Below the pieces are notes generated by a model. The model did not search any database. It was not told the DNA's origin and was given only the letters and a program-made list of their open reading frames with translations. The position numbers and the translations under genes are program-made. A DNA stretch of 64,000 nucleotides from Pseudomonas sp. WN033 (GTDB lineage: Bacteria > Pseudomonadota > Gammaproteobacteria > Pseudomonadales > Pseudomonadaceae), in NCBI GenBank assembly GCA_002287035.1, contig NSKG01000004.1:1-64000 (forward strand), in the 5' to 3' direction. This document shows, piece by piece, positions 54,031-63,184 of the stretch (position 1 is the first letter of the stretch; each line of letters begins with the position of its first letter).

Positions 54031-55451
54031 TTGATACCCGGCAGCTCAGAGCTTATGGGCGTCGTCCGCCGCAACCCCTGAGCCTGACCCTGGATGATGG
54101 GCGCTCACTGCAGATTTTGCAGTGGCTGCGGATTCTCCCCGGCAAGCGGCTGGTAGGCCAGGCGCTGCTGGACGGCGAGCTGGTGCTGGCCAAGCTGTTC
54201 ATTGCCCCTGGCGCTGAGCGTCACTGGTCACGTGAGAAACAGGGCGTTGAGGCCTTGCAACTCAAGGCAATACCGACCCCAGGGCTGGTTGCCAGTGGAC
54301 AGATTCCGGGCGGCGGTCATTACCTGCTGACTCGTTTTCTGTCTGGTGCTCAAACCCAGCAACAACGCTGGGAAGCGCTGAGTTCCACCGAGCCTGCCAG
54401 TGCCGAAGCACAGGGTCTGGTTGCCGAGGTGGTCGCCATGTTGGCGCATATGCATGCGCAGGGGTTGATCCAAAGTGATCTGCACATGGGCAACTTTCTC
54501 TGGCACCAGGGGCAGTTGTATGTGATCGATGGCGATGCTGTCAGCGTGCAGTCTCCCAGCGAGGCGCTGAACGCCCGTGATGCGGCGGACAACCTGGGGG
54601 CCTTTTTCGCCCAGCTGCCGGTGGTCTGGGAAGAGCAACTGGAACTGCTGTTGGTCGGCTATCTTGGGGTGAACAGCGCGCGTGCGATAGATCCTCAGCG
54701 CGTGCTTCAGGCGCTTGAGCGTGGGCGCCAATGGCGTTTGCGAGACTATCTCGGCAAGGCCTTGCGTGATTGCAGTTTGTTCAGCGTCCGACGCAATTGG
54801 TGGCGATTTCTCTCGATCAAGCGTAGCGAAAGCGCCGAGCTGCTGCCGGTTATGAATGAGCCTGACAGTTTGTTTGGCAGTGAGCCGCTGCTCAAGGACG
54901 GCGGTAGCAGTACCGTGACTCGGTTTCCCCTGGACGATCGGACGTTGGTGATCAAGCGCTACAATATCAAAGGTCTGGGGCACTGGTTGCGGCGCTTCTG
55001 GCGGCCGAGCCGGGCCTGGCATTCCTGGCTGGCTGCCCACCGTTTGCAGTTTCTCGATATTCCCACTCCGGCGCCGCTGGCCATGTGCGAGAGTCGCTTT
55101 GGTCCGCTGCGCCGGCGCGCCTGGTTGGTAACGGAGTTCTGTCCCGGGCAGGACTTGCTAAGCCTGTTCGATCCAGCAGGGGAAGAACTGCCCGCACCAG
55201 AGCAGCGCCAGGCGTTGCTCAAAGTCTTTTCCGAACTGGCTCGCCAGCGTATCAGTCACGGCGACTGCAAGGCCACCAATCTGCTGTGGCACCAAGGCCG
55301 GGTCTGGCTGATCGATCTGGATGCCATGCAGGCCCACTCCAGCGAGGCCGCCTGGCGGCGGGCCTGGGCTGAGGATCGGGCCCGGTTGATTCGCAACTGG
55401 CCTGCGGGCAGCCCGCTGGCGTTCTGGCTGGATGAGCAGTTGCCGCGCTGA
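54027..55451 (+). CDS. Tandem kinase-domain LPS core protein (PA5006-like)
   Basis: The 474-aa protein is longer than its neighbours because it holds two kinase-like lobes. The first has QSDLHMGNFLWHQ then LYVIDGDAV (about 149-174); the second has SHGDCKATNLLWHQ then VWLIDLDAM (about 411-434). A second glycine/Lys region lies near 310. Both catalytic loops keep Asp, so both lobes could be active. It closes the run of kinase genes and is followed by a 71-base gap. Confidence 0.88.
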   Translation: MIDTRQLRAYGRRPPQPLSLTLDDGRSLQILQWLRILPGKRLVGQALLDGELVLAKLFIAPGAERHWSREKQGVEALQLKAIPTPGLVASGQIPGGGHYLLTRFLSGAQTQQQRWEALSSTEPASAEAQGLVAEVVAMLAHMHAQGLIQSDLHMGNFLWHQGQLYVIDGDAVSVQSPSEALNARDAADNLGAFFAQLPVVWEEQLELLLVGYLGVNSARAIDPQRVLQALERGRQWRLRDYLGKALRDCSLFSVRRNWWRFLSIKRSESAELLPVMNEPDSLFGSEPLLKDGGSSTVTRFPLDDRTLVIKRYNIKGLGHWLRRFWRPSRAWHSWLAAHRLQFLDIPTPAPLAMCESRFGPLRRRAWLVTEFCPGQDLLSLFDPAGEELPAPEQRQALLKVFSELARQRISHGDCKATNLLWHQGRVWLIDLDAMQAHSSEAAWRRAWAEDRARLIRNWPAGSPLAFWLDEQLPR

Positions 55452-55522
55452 ATGCGGCACACCTCGGCATATCCGTGTAAAATCCGCATTTTACTGACAG
55501 TTCGCACTGAAGAGGGACTCCT

Positions 55523-57256
55523 GTGGCACTGACCATCCTCGGACTTTCCGGCGCTTTGAGCCATGACCCGTCCGCCGCGCTGTATATCGACGGCAAACTG
55601 ATCGCGGCAGTGGAGGAAGAGCGTTTCGTACGAGACAAGCACGCGAAGAATCGCATGCCCTACGAATCGGCGAAGTTCTGTCTGGAACAGGCGGGTATCA
55701 AGCCTGAAGACGTGGATATCGTCACCATTCCCTTTGCGCCAATCAGTATTTTTGGCCCGGCTCGCTGGAAATACGCCAAACGTTACTGGTATGCCCCGGA
55801 TCGTGCGCTGGATGCCATCTTGATGGGCAATCGGCGCTTCAAGCGTTACAAGAAGCGCATCGAGTGGTGCCTGCAGCAACTGGGATTTGACCTGAAAAAG
55901 GTCAAGCTGGAGCCGGTTGAGCATCACCTGGCGCATGCCTCCAGTGCCTATCACTGCTCGGGATTCCAGGAAAAGACCGCAATTCTCGGGATTGATGGCA
56001 AGGGCGAGTACGCCACCACCTTCTTTGGTTATGGCGAAAACGGCAAGATCCACAAGATCAAGGAGTTCTTTGATCCGGATTCGCTGGGCGGTCTGTATGG
56101 CGCGCTGACCGAGTACCTGGGCTTTGAGATGCTCGATGGCGAGTTCAAGGTCATGGGCATGGCGCCCTATGGCGATGCGGCCAAATACGACTTCTCGCGG
56201 CTGGCCAAGTTCGAGAATGGCGAGCTGATCATCAATACCGATTACGCCAACGTGATTGGCTTCCGCCGTTACAAGGAAAAGGGCAAGGGCTACTATTTTT
56301 CGCCCAAGCTGATCGAATGGCTGGGGCCCAAGCGCGAAGGCGACATCGCCGACGACCCTTACATCCATTACGCCGCCAGCATGCAAGCCTTGTTCGAGAA
56401 ACTGGCGCTGGAGATGATGGAGTACTATCTGGGCGACATTCTGCGTGAAACCGGTCGTATTGCCTTTGCTGGCGGTTGCGCACTGAACGTCAAACTCAAC
56501 CAGCGCATCATCGCGCGCCCCGAGGTCAAGGAATTGTTCGTTCAGCCAGCGGCTGGGGATGCCGGTACTGCGGTAGGCGCCGCAGCCTATGTCTCGGTCA
56601 AGAATGGTGTGCCGGTCGAGAAGATGGAGCACGTCTATCTTGGCCCCAGTTACAGCAATGAGGATGTCATTGCTGCTTGTGCCCGCCATCCGAACAAGCC
56701 CGAGTGGAAAAAGCTCGACAACGTACCCGAGTACATCGCCGAAGTGTTGGCTGAAGGCAACCCGGTGGCCTGGTTCCAGGGCCGTATGGAATTCGGTCCG
56801 CGCGCCCTGGGTGGTCGCTCGATCATCGGTTGCCCGAGTTTCAAGGGTGTGGCCGATCGCATCAATGAACAGATCAAGTTCCGCGAGCGCTGGCGCCCAT
56901 TCTGCCCGTCGATGATCGACACGGTAGCACCGCAGATGCTCAGCGTTGATCATCCGTCGCCGTTCATGACCTTTACCTTCGAAGTCAACGAGGAGTGGAA
57001 GACCCGGGTGCCGGAGGTAGTACACGAGGATGGCACCGCGCGTGCCCAGGTACTCAAGCGCGACTACAATCCGCGTTACTACGATCTGATGAAGGAACTG
57101 GAGCGCCTGACCGGCAATGGTGTGGTGCTCAATACTTCACTGAACCGCCGTGGTGAGCCGATGGTCTGCTCGCCGACTGATGCGCTGAACATGTTCTACG
57201 GCTCGGATCTGCAGTATCTGATCATGGAAGATATTCTGGTTTGCAAGGTAGGCTGA
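55523..57256 (+). CDS. Carbamoyltransferase, NodU/CmcH family
   Basis: It carbamoylates a sugar, in Pseudomonas most likely the heptose of the LPS core. The GTG at 55523 follows GAGGGACTCCT and gives 577 aa. The N-terminal Hsp70-like domain starts LTILGLSGALSHDPSAALY with EEERF near residue 34 and has HHLAHASSAY near 134-143. The C-terminal YrdC-like domain contains GRMEFGPRALGGRSI (about 418-432) and LNTSLNRRGEPM (about 536-547). Confidence 0.93.
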   Translation: MALTILGLSGALSHDPSAALYIDGKLIAAVEEERFVRDKHAKNRMPYESAKFCLEQAGIKPEDVDIVTIPFAPISIFGPARWKYAKRYWYAPDRALDAILMGNRRFKRYKKRIEWCLQQLGFDLKKVKLEPVEHHLAHASSAYHCSGFQEKTAILGIDGKGEYATTFFGYGENGKIHKIKEFFDPDSLGGLYGALTEYLGFEMLDGEFKVMGMAPYGDAAKYDFSRLAKFENGELIINTDYANVIGFRRYKEKGKGYYFSPKLIEWLGPKREGDIADDPYIHYAASMQALFEKLALEMMEYYLGDILRETGRIAFAGGCALNVKLNQRIIARPEVKELFVQPAAGDAGTAVGAAAYVSVKNGVPVEKMEHVYLGPSYSNEDVIAACARHPNKPEWKKLDNVPEYIAEVLAEGNPVAWFQGRMEFGPRALGGRSIIGCPSFKGVADRINEQIKFRERWRPFCPSMIDTVAPQMLSVDHPSPFMTFTFEVNEEWKTRVPEVVHEDGTARAQVLKRDYNPRYYDLMKELERLTGNGVVLNTSLNRRGEPMVCSPTDALNMFYGSDLQYLIMEDILVCKVG

Positions 57257-57266
57257 GGAGATCCGC

Positions 57267-58412
57267 TTGAGTAATCGGGAACAGTGGGTACTGCAATTTT
57301 GCCATTCCTATTACGGCCCTTTTACTGATTGCGCCCGCCAGTATGCCGTGCTGTTCAAAAACAGCGGGTACAAGGTTGCAACGGTATATCTGTCCGGGCA
57401 GCCAAATGCCGAGGTTGAGCAGGGCTCAGCCTCGGATGAGGTGATCTTCCTTGGTTATGAACCAAAGGATATCAAGGGGCTAAAGCTACGAGCGATGCGT
57501 GATCTGCGCCGTCTGACTCGTCAGCGCGAGTATGCCTTCTGTATTGCCCATCGCTTCAAGCCGATCTATATCGCTTTGCTGGCCACCAGTTTGCCGGTGG
57601 TGGGCATCCATCACTCCTTTGGCGTTTACAATCGCTGGAATCGACGCTTTGTAGTCAACCGCTTTCGCAAACGCTTGCTGTTGCTAGGGGTGTCCGACGC
57701 GATTCGGGATGAGATTCGCACTGACCTGCGTGACTGGCCAGAGCATCGAGCGCAGCGCCTGTATAACCGCATTGATCTGGCTGCCGTGCAAGGCGATCAG
57801 GTCGAGCGCGAGCCGGCCCGGGAACACTTGGGGCTGCCGCAGGATGCCTGGGTGGTAGGCAATGTTGGCCGCCTGCATCCAGACAAGGATCAGGATACCC
57901 TGATTCGCGGTTTTGCCGCGGCCCTGCCAAGCCTGCCGGCCAATAGCCTGCTCGCGATCATGGGCAGTGGTCGGCTTGAAAGCCGGCTCAAGGCGCTGGT
58001 CAGTGAGCTGGGGCTTGAGGGCAAGGTGCTGTTCCTCGGTCAGGTCAAGCACGGCCGGCGCTACTTCAAGGCTTTCGATGTATTTGCCTTGAGCTCCGAT
58101 CACGAGCCCTTCGGCATGGTACTGCTGGAAGCCATGGCTGCTGGCGTACCGCTGATCAGCAGTGACTGTGGTGGGGCGCGGGAAATCGTTGCTCGTCTGG
58201 GGCCGTTGTTCCCGCTGGGCGATGCCCAGGCGTTGGCAGGGTGTCTTCAAGAGGTGGCAGATATGTCACCCCAGGATCTGGAAAGCAAGCGCCAGGCGAT
58301 GCTGGCAAGCCTCAATACCCACTACACCGACGACGCGGTTCGACCGCTGTTTTTTGATCTGTTGCAGGAGAGTGGGCTATGCAAGCTACTGCACCAAGTA
58401 TCCTGTTCCTGA
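57267..58412 (+). CDS. GT4 glycosyltransferase of the LPS core (WapH-like)
   Basis: The 381-aa GT4 enzyme starts at TTG 57267 behind GAGGAG; no ATG fits the N terminus MSNREQWVLQFCHSYYG. The donor site is VGNVGRLHPDKDQDTL (about 194-209) with EPFGMVLLEAMAAG (about 281-294). Gene order after the carbamoyltransferase matches P. aeruginosa PA5004, so outer-core sugar transfer is likely. It overlaps the next gene by 34 bases. Confidence 0.9.
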   Translation: MSNREQWVLQFCHSYYGPFTDCARQYAVLFKNSGYKVATVYLSGQPNAEVEQGSASDEVIFLGYEPKDIKGLKLRAMRDLRRLTRQREYAFCIAHRFKPIYIALLATSLPVVGIHHSFGVYNRWNRRFVVNRFRKRLLLLGVSDAIRDEIRTDLRDWPEHRAQRLYNRIDLAAVQGDQVEREPAREHLGLPQDAWVVGNVGRLHPDKDQDTLIRGFAAALPSLPANSLLAIMGSGRLESRLKALVSELGLEGKVLFLGQVKHGRRYFKAFDVFALSSDHEPFGMVLLEAMAAGVPLISSDCGGAREIVARLGPLFPLGDAQALAGCLQEVADMSPQDLESKRQAMLASLNTHYTDDAVRPLFFDLLQESGLCKLLHQVSCS

Positions 58413-59260
58413 TTCCCTATTTTGGCCAGTGGCCGTTCTGGATGCCGCTGTTTCTGAAAAGTTGCGAGCACAACCCGGATATCAACTGGTTGTTGATAGG
58501 GGATTGTGGCGAGCCTGAGGGGCTGCCGGCCAATGTCCGCTACCGCTACTCTTCCTTTGCCGATTATTGTGATCTGGTGTCTGAGCGGCTTGGATTGAAC
58601 TTCCACCCGACTAATCCCTACAAGCTTTGTGACCTCAAACCGGCCTATGGTTTTATCCATCAAGAGGATACCCAAGGGTATGACTTCTGGGGGTTTGGGG
58701 ATCTGGATTTGATTTACGGCGATTTGAGAGCCTATTTCACGGCAGAGAAGCTGAAGCGATACGACTTCTTTTCGACCCATGAGCGGCGAGTCTCAGGGCA
58801 TTTGTGTGTGATGCGTAATAACGAGCATTTCAGAACCTTGTTCTGGCGCATTCCTGATTTCCGCAAGCGAATCGAGGATCACCAGCATCATGCTCTGGAT
58901 GAAGGTGGTTTCACCCGGCTGTTCCTGTGGCGCAAAAACTTCCCTAATCCTTTGTTCAAATTTGTTGGTCTGTTCAACCCTCTGCGGCGAGTTGCGGAGT
59001 TTCGTGAGGCGTTTAGTACTCCATACGCAAAAGTGGCATGGATTGATGGCGGGTATGATTTTCCGCAGAGGTGGTATTGGAGTGCAGGGCATCTGACCAA
59101 TGACATGAGTCAGACAAGGGAATTTCCTTATTTCCACTTTGTTGTCTGGAAGAGTCTCTGGAAACATGGCAAGACTGGAGACGCTGCGCACATTGCCCGG
59201 TTGGCTAGTGATGAGTGTTGGAGTGTCGATAGCGAAGGCTTTCACTCGCGTGATGTTTAA
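58379..59260 (+). CDS. DUF6625-like predicted glycosyltransferase
   Basis: The 293-aa protein opens SILFLIPYFGQWPFWMPLFL and has DFWGFGDLDLIYGDLRAYF (about 101-119), where the DLD acts like a DxD donor motif of GT-A enzymes. EGGFTRLF and the C-terminal FPYFHFVVWK fit the same family. A role in LPS core is inferred from the neighbours. The start at 58379 overlaps the preceding gene. Confidence 0.8.
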   Translation: MQATAPSILFLIPYFGQWPFWMPLFLKSCEHNPDINWLLIGDCGEPEGLPANVRYRYSSFADYCDLVSERLGLNFHPTNPYKLCDLKPAYGFIHQEDTQGYDFWGFGDLDLIYGDLRAYFTAEKLKRYDFFSTHERRVSGHLCVMRNNEHFRTLFWRIPDFRKRIEDHQHHALDEGGFTRLFLWRKNFPNPLFKFVGLFNPLRRVAEFREAFSTPYAKVAWIDGGYDFPQRWYWSAGHLTNDMSQTREFPYFHFVVWKSLWKHGKTGDAAHIARLASDECWSVDSEGFHSRDV

Positions 59261-59290
59261 GATGCGTTGCACGCAATGCGGAGCTTGCCA

Positions 59291-60253
59291 ATGAAAATTC
59301 TATGGCTGATCCAGAGTTATGAGGTCCATGCGTTCGAGGTGCTGGCTGATGCGCTGGCGCATTATGCAGAGGTTGAGCTGGTTCGTTTGACAGCTGAGGA
59401 CCAGGATTGCCTTGGCGTGACGCTCAAGCGCTTTGACTTTTCCGCTTATGATCGGGTGATGACGATCCTGCGGACCAAAAAGGAAATGCGTCAGTGGCGT
59501 GCTTTTCGGGTCATCCCCAATCTAGTCATCTTTGAATACGATGCCTGTCAGAACTACATGCCTGGCGGCAAGTATGAAGGGAAATTTTCTCGTCATTACC
59601 GTCGTCTGGGTGGCCCCCGTTTGATTGTCTCTGGGGCACAAGTGGCAGACCGGCTGAAGAACGAAGGGTTTGAAGCCCACTTCATGCCCAAGGGCTATGA
59701 TCCCCGTGTCATTCAAAACAGTTGCGAAGTCAGGGATATTCCGCTGGCATTTGTTGGTCGATTAAAGGCCGATATGTACAAATCGCGCAAAGATTTTATT
59801 GAGGAACAGGCGAAGCGGCATGGTCTGCAGGTTCTGCAAACTGCGCCTGGCCAGGCTTATGCGCAAATGTTGTCCCGGATACAGATTTTTGTTTCTGCTG
59901 ACATTGGTCTAGGTGAATACATGGCAAAAAATTTCGAGGCCATGGCGGCAGGATGCCTTCTGCTAACCTACAGCCAGGGAGAATTAGAAAATCGCGCTGT
60001 CGGTTTTGAAGACATGAAGAATGTAGTGCTGTTCAGGAATCAACAGGAGTTTGATGAGCGGCTTCAGTTGCTGCGTGATGAGCCTGGCTTGCTTGAGAAG
60101 ATTGCTGAAGCAGGAGCAATCTATGCCCGCGAGGCTTTTGCTTATGACCGTATGGGCCAGAGGCTGTTTGGGCTCCTGGAAAAACCGTTGACTCCCAGAG
60201 CCCAGGTGCGAGGCTGGCGTAGCTATCTGCCAGGTTTCCTAGGCGGGTACTGA
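59291..60253 (+). CDS. Glycosyltransferase (CgeB-like)
   Basis: I chose ATG 59291, seven bases after GGAG, giving 320 aa (MKILWLIQSYEVHAFEVLAD). The C-terminal half looks like a GT-B donor domain with AFVGRLKADMYKSRKDF (about 156-172) and MAKNFEAMAAGCLLLTYSQG (about 217-236). It is not a standard WaaG-type GT4 but is of the spore-maturation CgeB/Glyco_trans_1_2 kind. Substrates are not known. Confidence 0.85.
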   Translation: MKILWLIQSYEVHAFEVLADALAHYAEVELVRLTAEDQDCLGVTLKRFDFSAYDRVMTILRTKKEMRQWRAFRVIPNLVIFEYDACQNYMPGGKYEGKFSRHYRRLGGPRLIVSGAQVADRLKNEGFEAHFMPKGYDPRVIQNSCEVRDIPLAFVGRLKADMYKSRKDFIEEQAKRHGLQVLQTAPGQAYAQMLSRIQIFVSADIGLGEYMAKNFEAMAAGCLLLTYSQGELENRAVGFEDMKNVVLFRNQQEFDERLQLLRDEPGLLEKIAEAGAIYAREAFAYDRMGQRLFGLLEKPLTPRAQVRGWRSYLPGFLGGY

Positions 60254-60268
60254 GGCCAGCTTATTTAT

Positions 60269-61363
60269 ATGCGTGTCATCAATGTCATGTGGTCGTTTGG
60301 CTCTGCTTATGCCTCCGTGCATAAAGTGCATACTCAAATTCTGGAATTGTTACCGCCTGGCTCGTTGATAGAAAACTGGGTGCTTCAGGGTGAGGCAGAT
60401 AAGGATCTTGAGATCCCGACATATCAATGGAAGTGGTCGAAACGTAGGTTAAAGCCAAAGAGATTAGGGCTGCTGGTTCAATTTTTCACAAGAAGAGATT
60501 TATCTAAACGTCTTAATGCGTCAGAGGCTCAACTGCTTCTGATTGACGGACTGGGTACTGCCAGGCTGATACTTCCGCTATTGAGATCCCGGCCAGAGCT
60601 ACAGGCATGTGTGCTTTTTCATGGCAAGACTCGAATTCGTGCTGGGGACAGGCGCTTATTCTACCGGTGTGCAGGGCAGGTAAAAGTCGTTGCAGTGTCG
60701 CAGGACTTGGCTGATGAATTGGAGCGTGATCTGGGGGTGCCTGTCATCACAGTTGTTTCAGCGTTTGATCCCGTCAAAAGCAGTGAGCAGCTGTTGAACC
60801 GTTATGAAGCACGTCTCAGGCTTGGGGTTGAGGCAGAAAATGTGCCTGTGCTCGGGGCGGTTGGGCGGCTTGTCGAGAGCAAAGGCTTTGATACCGTCGT
60901 ACGAGCACTGAGCTTGATAAAGAAGCGTGGTGAAAAATTTAAATTGCTGATATTAGGAGATGGTGAGAGACGAGGTGATCTGGAGGAGCTTATCAGCGAT
61001 TTGGGGCTTGCTGATGATATTTTGCTACCCGGACATATATCGAATGCTGCTCACCTGTATCGTGCTTTTGACATGGTATTGATCCCGTCACACAAAGAAG
61101 GACTGGGTTTGGTGTTACAAGAAGCAGTGATTGCTGGTGTTCCTGTTTTAGCCAGTGATTTACCTGTTTTCAGAGAGCAGTTAGGTAAGGTTGGTCCATA
61201 TCTTCCCGTGGACGATGCTCAGGCATGGGCGGATCGTATAGAGATGCTGATTAGCAATGGGGAATATGGAGAGTTAGCGGCGGAGCAGCGCTCACACCTA
61301 GTACTGGATAATGCATGGCATGAATTCTGCGGTGAGTGGAATAAGTTGTTGGGTGTCGAATGA
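60269..61363 (+). CDS. GT4 glycosyltransferase
   Basis: The 364-aa GT4 enzyme has LGAVGRLVESKGFDTVVRAL (about 192-211), LLILGDGERRGDLEELI and IPSHKEGLGLVLQEAVIAG (about 271-289) with the EX7E pair. Base composition is visibly more AT-rich than in the waaF-to-carbamoyltransferase genes, a sign of a variable outer-core locus. It is followed directly by the ligase. Confidence 0.9.
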   Translation: MRVINVMWSFGSAYASVHKVHTQILELLPPGSLIENWVLQGEADKDLEIPTYQWKWSKRRLKPKRLGLLVQFFTRRDLSKRLNASEAQLLLIDGLGTARLILPLLRSRPELQACVLFHGKTRIRAGDRRLFYRCAGQVKVVAVSQDLADELERDLGVPVITVVSAFDPVKSSEQLLNRYEARLRLGVEAENVPVLGAVGRLVESKGFDTVVRALSLIKKRGEKFKLLILGDGERRGDLEELISDLGLADDILLPGHISNAAHLYRAFDMVLIPSHKEGLGLVLQEAVIAGVPVLASDLPVFREQLGKVGPYLPVDDAQAWADRIEMLISNGEYGELAAEQRSHLVLDNAWHEFCGEWNKLLGVE

Positions 61364-61385
61364 TTGATCTGGTTGTAACTCCATA

Positions 61386-62540
61386 ATGGATTTTTCTGCT
61401 CAAAAGCAGGTGCTTCCGCGCTGGCTTGCGATGTGGTTGCTGGTTGGGGTGCTGTGGTTCCTGGCGGCGATTGCCTGGATGCCGACTAACAAACTGTATC
61501 AACAGGGCTTGGTCGCTTTTCTGTGGCTACCAGCACTGTTAACGCTTTTCATTAGGCCGGCACATTGTTGGGTACTGGTACGCTCTAATCTCCCTTTATT
61601 CTTGGCTTTTACGGGATTGTTCATCTGGTCTGCTGCAGGCTTGCTGCAGAATGAACCTGACTTGTTCGCCAGAGAGTTGAAACGACAGCTTTACGTTGGG
61701 CTTTTTCTTCTAGGTGTTGGGATGTTGGTCACCTATGATCGACAACTCGCGTACCGTGTATTTATTGTGGCAGCTTTGTTGATGGCTATAGCTGCGCTGG
61801 TGTCTATGGTGGAATTTTATGGTCTTCAAGGGCATCCGTTACGTAGACGCTTGCAAGGTATTGGTCAGCTTTTTCACCCGATTCTGGGGGGGTATGTCAT
61901 TGGTTTGATGGCGGCGTGGCTGCTGTGTAGTTCAGTTAACCTTTGGCTCAGGCTGGTATCAGTGATAATGCTGTTGGTCTTTATGCTATTGACTCAGAGT
62001 CGCGGCGTTTGGCTTGCCTTCTTAGCGGTATGTGTGCTTATGCCAGTTTGGCGGTCTTCCCAGCGAGGATGGGTACCGCTTCTGTTACTAATGCTTATTT
62101 GTGCCCCGCTGGCATTCGTATTTATAGATGTGATTCTGCTGCGTGGATTTTCTTATCGACCAGAAATCTGGCTGAAAAGTCTGGAGCTGATTGGCCTTTC
62201 CCCTGTTTGGGGTGTTGGCTTTGCTGGTGACTATCACATAGTTGGTGAAAGTGGGAAGGTTTTCCCGCATGCGCATAATCTGCTGCTGGATGTTGCAGTA
62301 ACCTCAGGCGTGCCGGCAGCCTTGTTGTGGATGGTGATCTGGGGGCTAGTAGCGTGGAAAGCCTGGCAGCACCACAAGACCCCTTTGGGTAGCCTTTTGT
62401 GTGCTTCTGTAGTGTTCTCTACCATGGCCTGTCTGTTTGACGCATCCAGCCTGTGGGGAACACCCAGGCCTGAATGGTTTCTGACGTGGCTACCTTTGGG
62501 GATTGCGTTGGGTTTGAAAACACAGGTCAGAGCCCAATGA
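61386..62540 (+). CDS. waaL: O-antigen ligase (WaaL-like)
   Basis: The inner-membrane ligase transfers O-antigen from undecaprenyl carrier to lipid A-core. The 384-aa protein has about eleven hydrophobic segments, the Wzy_C motif LTQSRGVWLAFLAVCVL (about 199-215) and the periplasmic His in PHAHNLLLDVAVTSGVPAAL (about 295-314). Context (end of the core cluster) supports ligase over polymerase. Confidence 0.88.
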   Translation: MDFSAQKQVLPRWLAMWLLVGVLWFLAAIAWMPTNKLYQQGLVAFLWLPALLTLFIRPAHCWVLVRSNLPLFLAFTGLFIWSAAGLLQNEPDLFARELKRQLYVGLFLLGVGMLVTYDRQLAYRVFIVAALLMAIAALVSMVEFYGLQGHPLRRRLQGIGQLFHPILGGYVIGLMAAWLLCSSVNLWLRLVSVIMLLVFMLLTQSRGVWLAFLAVCVLMPVWRSSQRGWVPLLLLMLICAPLAFVFIDVILLRGFSYRPEIWLKSLELIGLSPVWGVGFAGDYHIVGESGKVFPHAHNLLLDVAVTSGVPAALLWMVIWGLVAWKAWQHHKTPLGSLLCASVVFSTMACLFDASSLWGTPRPEWFLTWLPLGIALGLKTQVRAQ

Positions 62541-62553
62541 GATGTTTGTTTCC

Positions 62554-63159
62554 TCAGCAGGTTGATATCTTCTCGCTTGAGGGAGTAAAAAGCGCAAGAG
62601 TTGAGGCATCAATATCTTTCCAGTCTGCCTTGTATCTAAGCAGGTGCTGGTAGTTACGCTTTCTCAGGTAGGTAGGCAGAGGACGCCCCAGGCAGCGCAT
62701 ATCTGAGATATCAATTAGGCCGAAACTGGCGTCGGGGGTCAGGACAATGTTTCCAAGGTGTAGGGAGCGAAAATAGACACCCTGCTCGTGCAGTTGAACG
62801 ATAAAGGCCGCCAGTTGAGCCAAGACTTCAGGTCGTGGATGCTCTTGTACTAACTGGCGCAAGGTTGTGCCATCCAAGGGAGAGTAGTGCACCACCGAAC
62901 GATAAGGTTTGCTTAGTTTATAAAGCTGTATCACCTTTGGGCAGGGTATTCCCAGTTTTTCCAGCTTGACAGCATTGGCAGCAAATCGCTTTGCTGGAGG
63001 GAAAAATACTGTTTTCGAAAGCCAGCTTTTGCGCCGAAACAGCTTCAAAAAGGTGCCGTCTGCCAAACGCAAAACTTTTACTCCATGACCGTCCTGTTCA
63101 AGGACTTCGGCGGTTTTGAGCCAGGTTTCGTACTGTTCGCGGCTAAGCGGTTTCATCAT
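62554..63159 (-). CDS. LPS kinase-like (InaA/toluene-tolerance type) protein
   Basis: The 201-aa product (ATG 63159; a TTG at 63174 is less likely) has VLRLADGTFLKLFRRKSW (residues about 29-46) with the ATP Lys, and a catalytic-loop equivalent VYFRSLHLGNIVLTPDASFG (about 133-152) followed by LIDISDMR. The usual HxD is replaced by FRS-LHLGN, the pattern of the short toluene-tolerance subgroup. It is convergent with the ligase gene. Confidence 0.85.
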   Translation of the reverse strand: MMKPLSREQYETWLKTAEVLEQDGHGVKVLRLADGTFLKLFRRKSWLSKTVFFPPAKRFAANAVKLEKLGIPCPKVIQLYKLSKPYRSVVHYSPLDGTTLRQLVQEHPRPEVLAQLAAFIVQLHEQGVYFRSLHLGNIVLTPDASFGLIDISDMRCLGRPLPTYLRKRNYQHLLRYKADWKDIDASTLALFTPSSEKISTC

Positions 63160-63184
63160 TGTGGCCGTTGGCAAAAGGCCTAGT

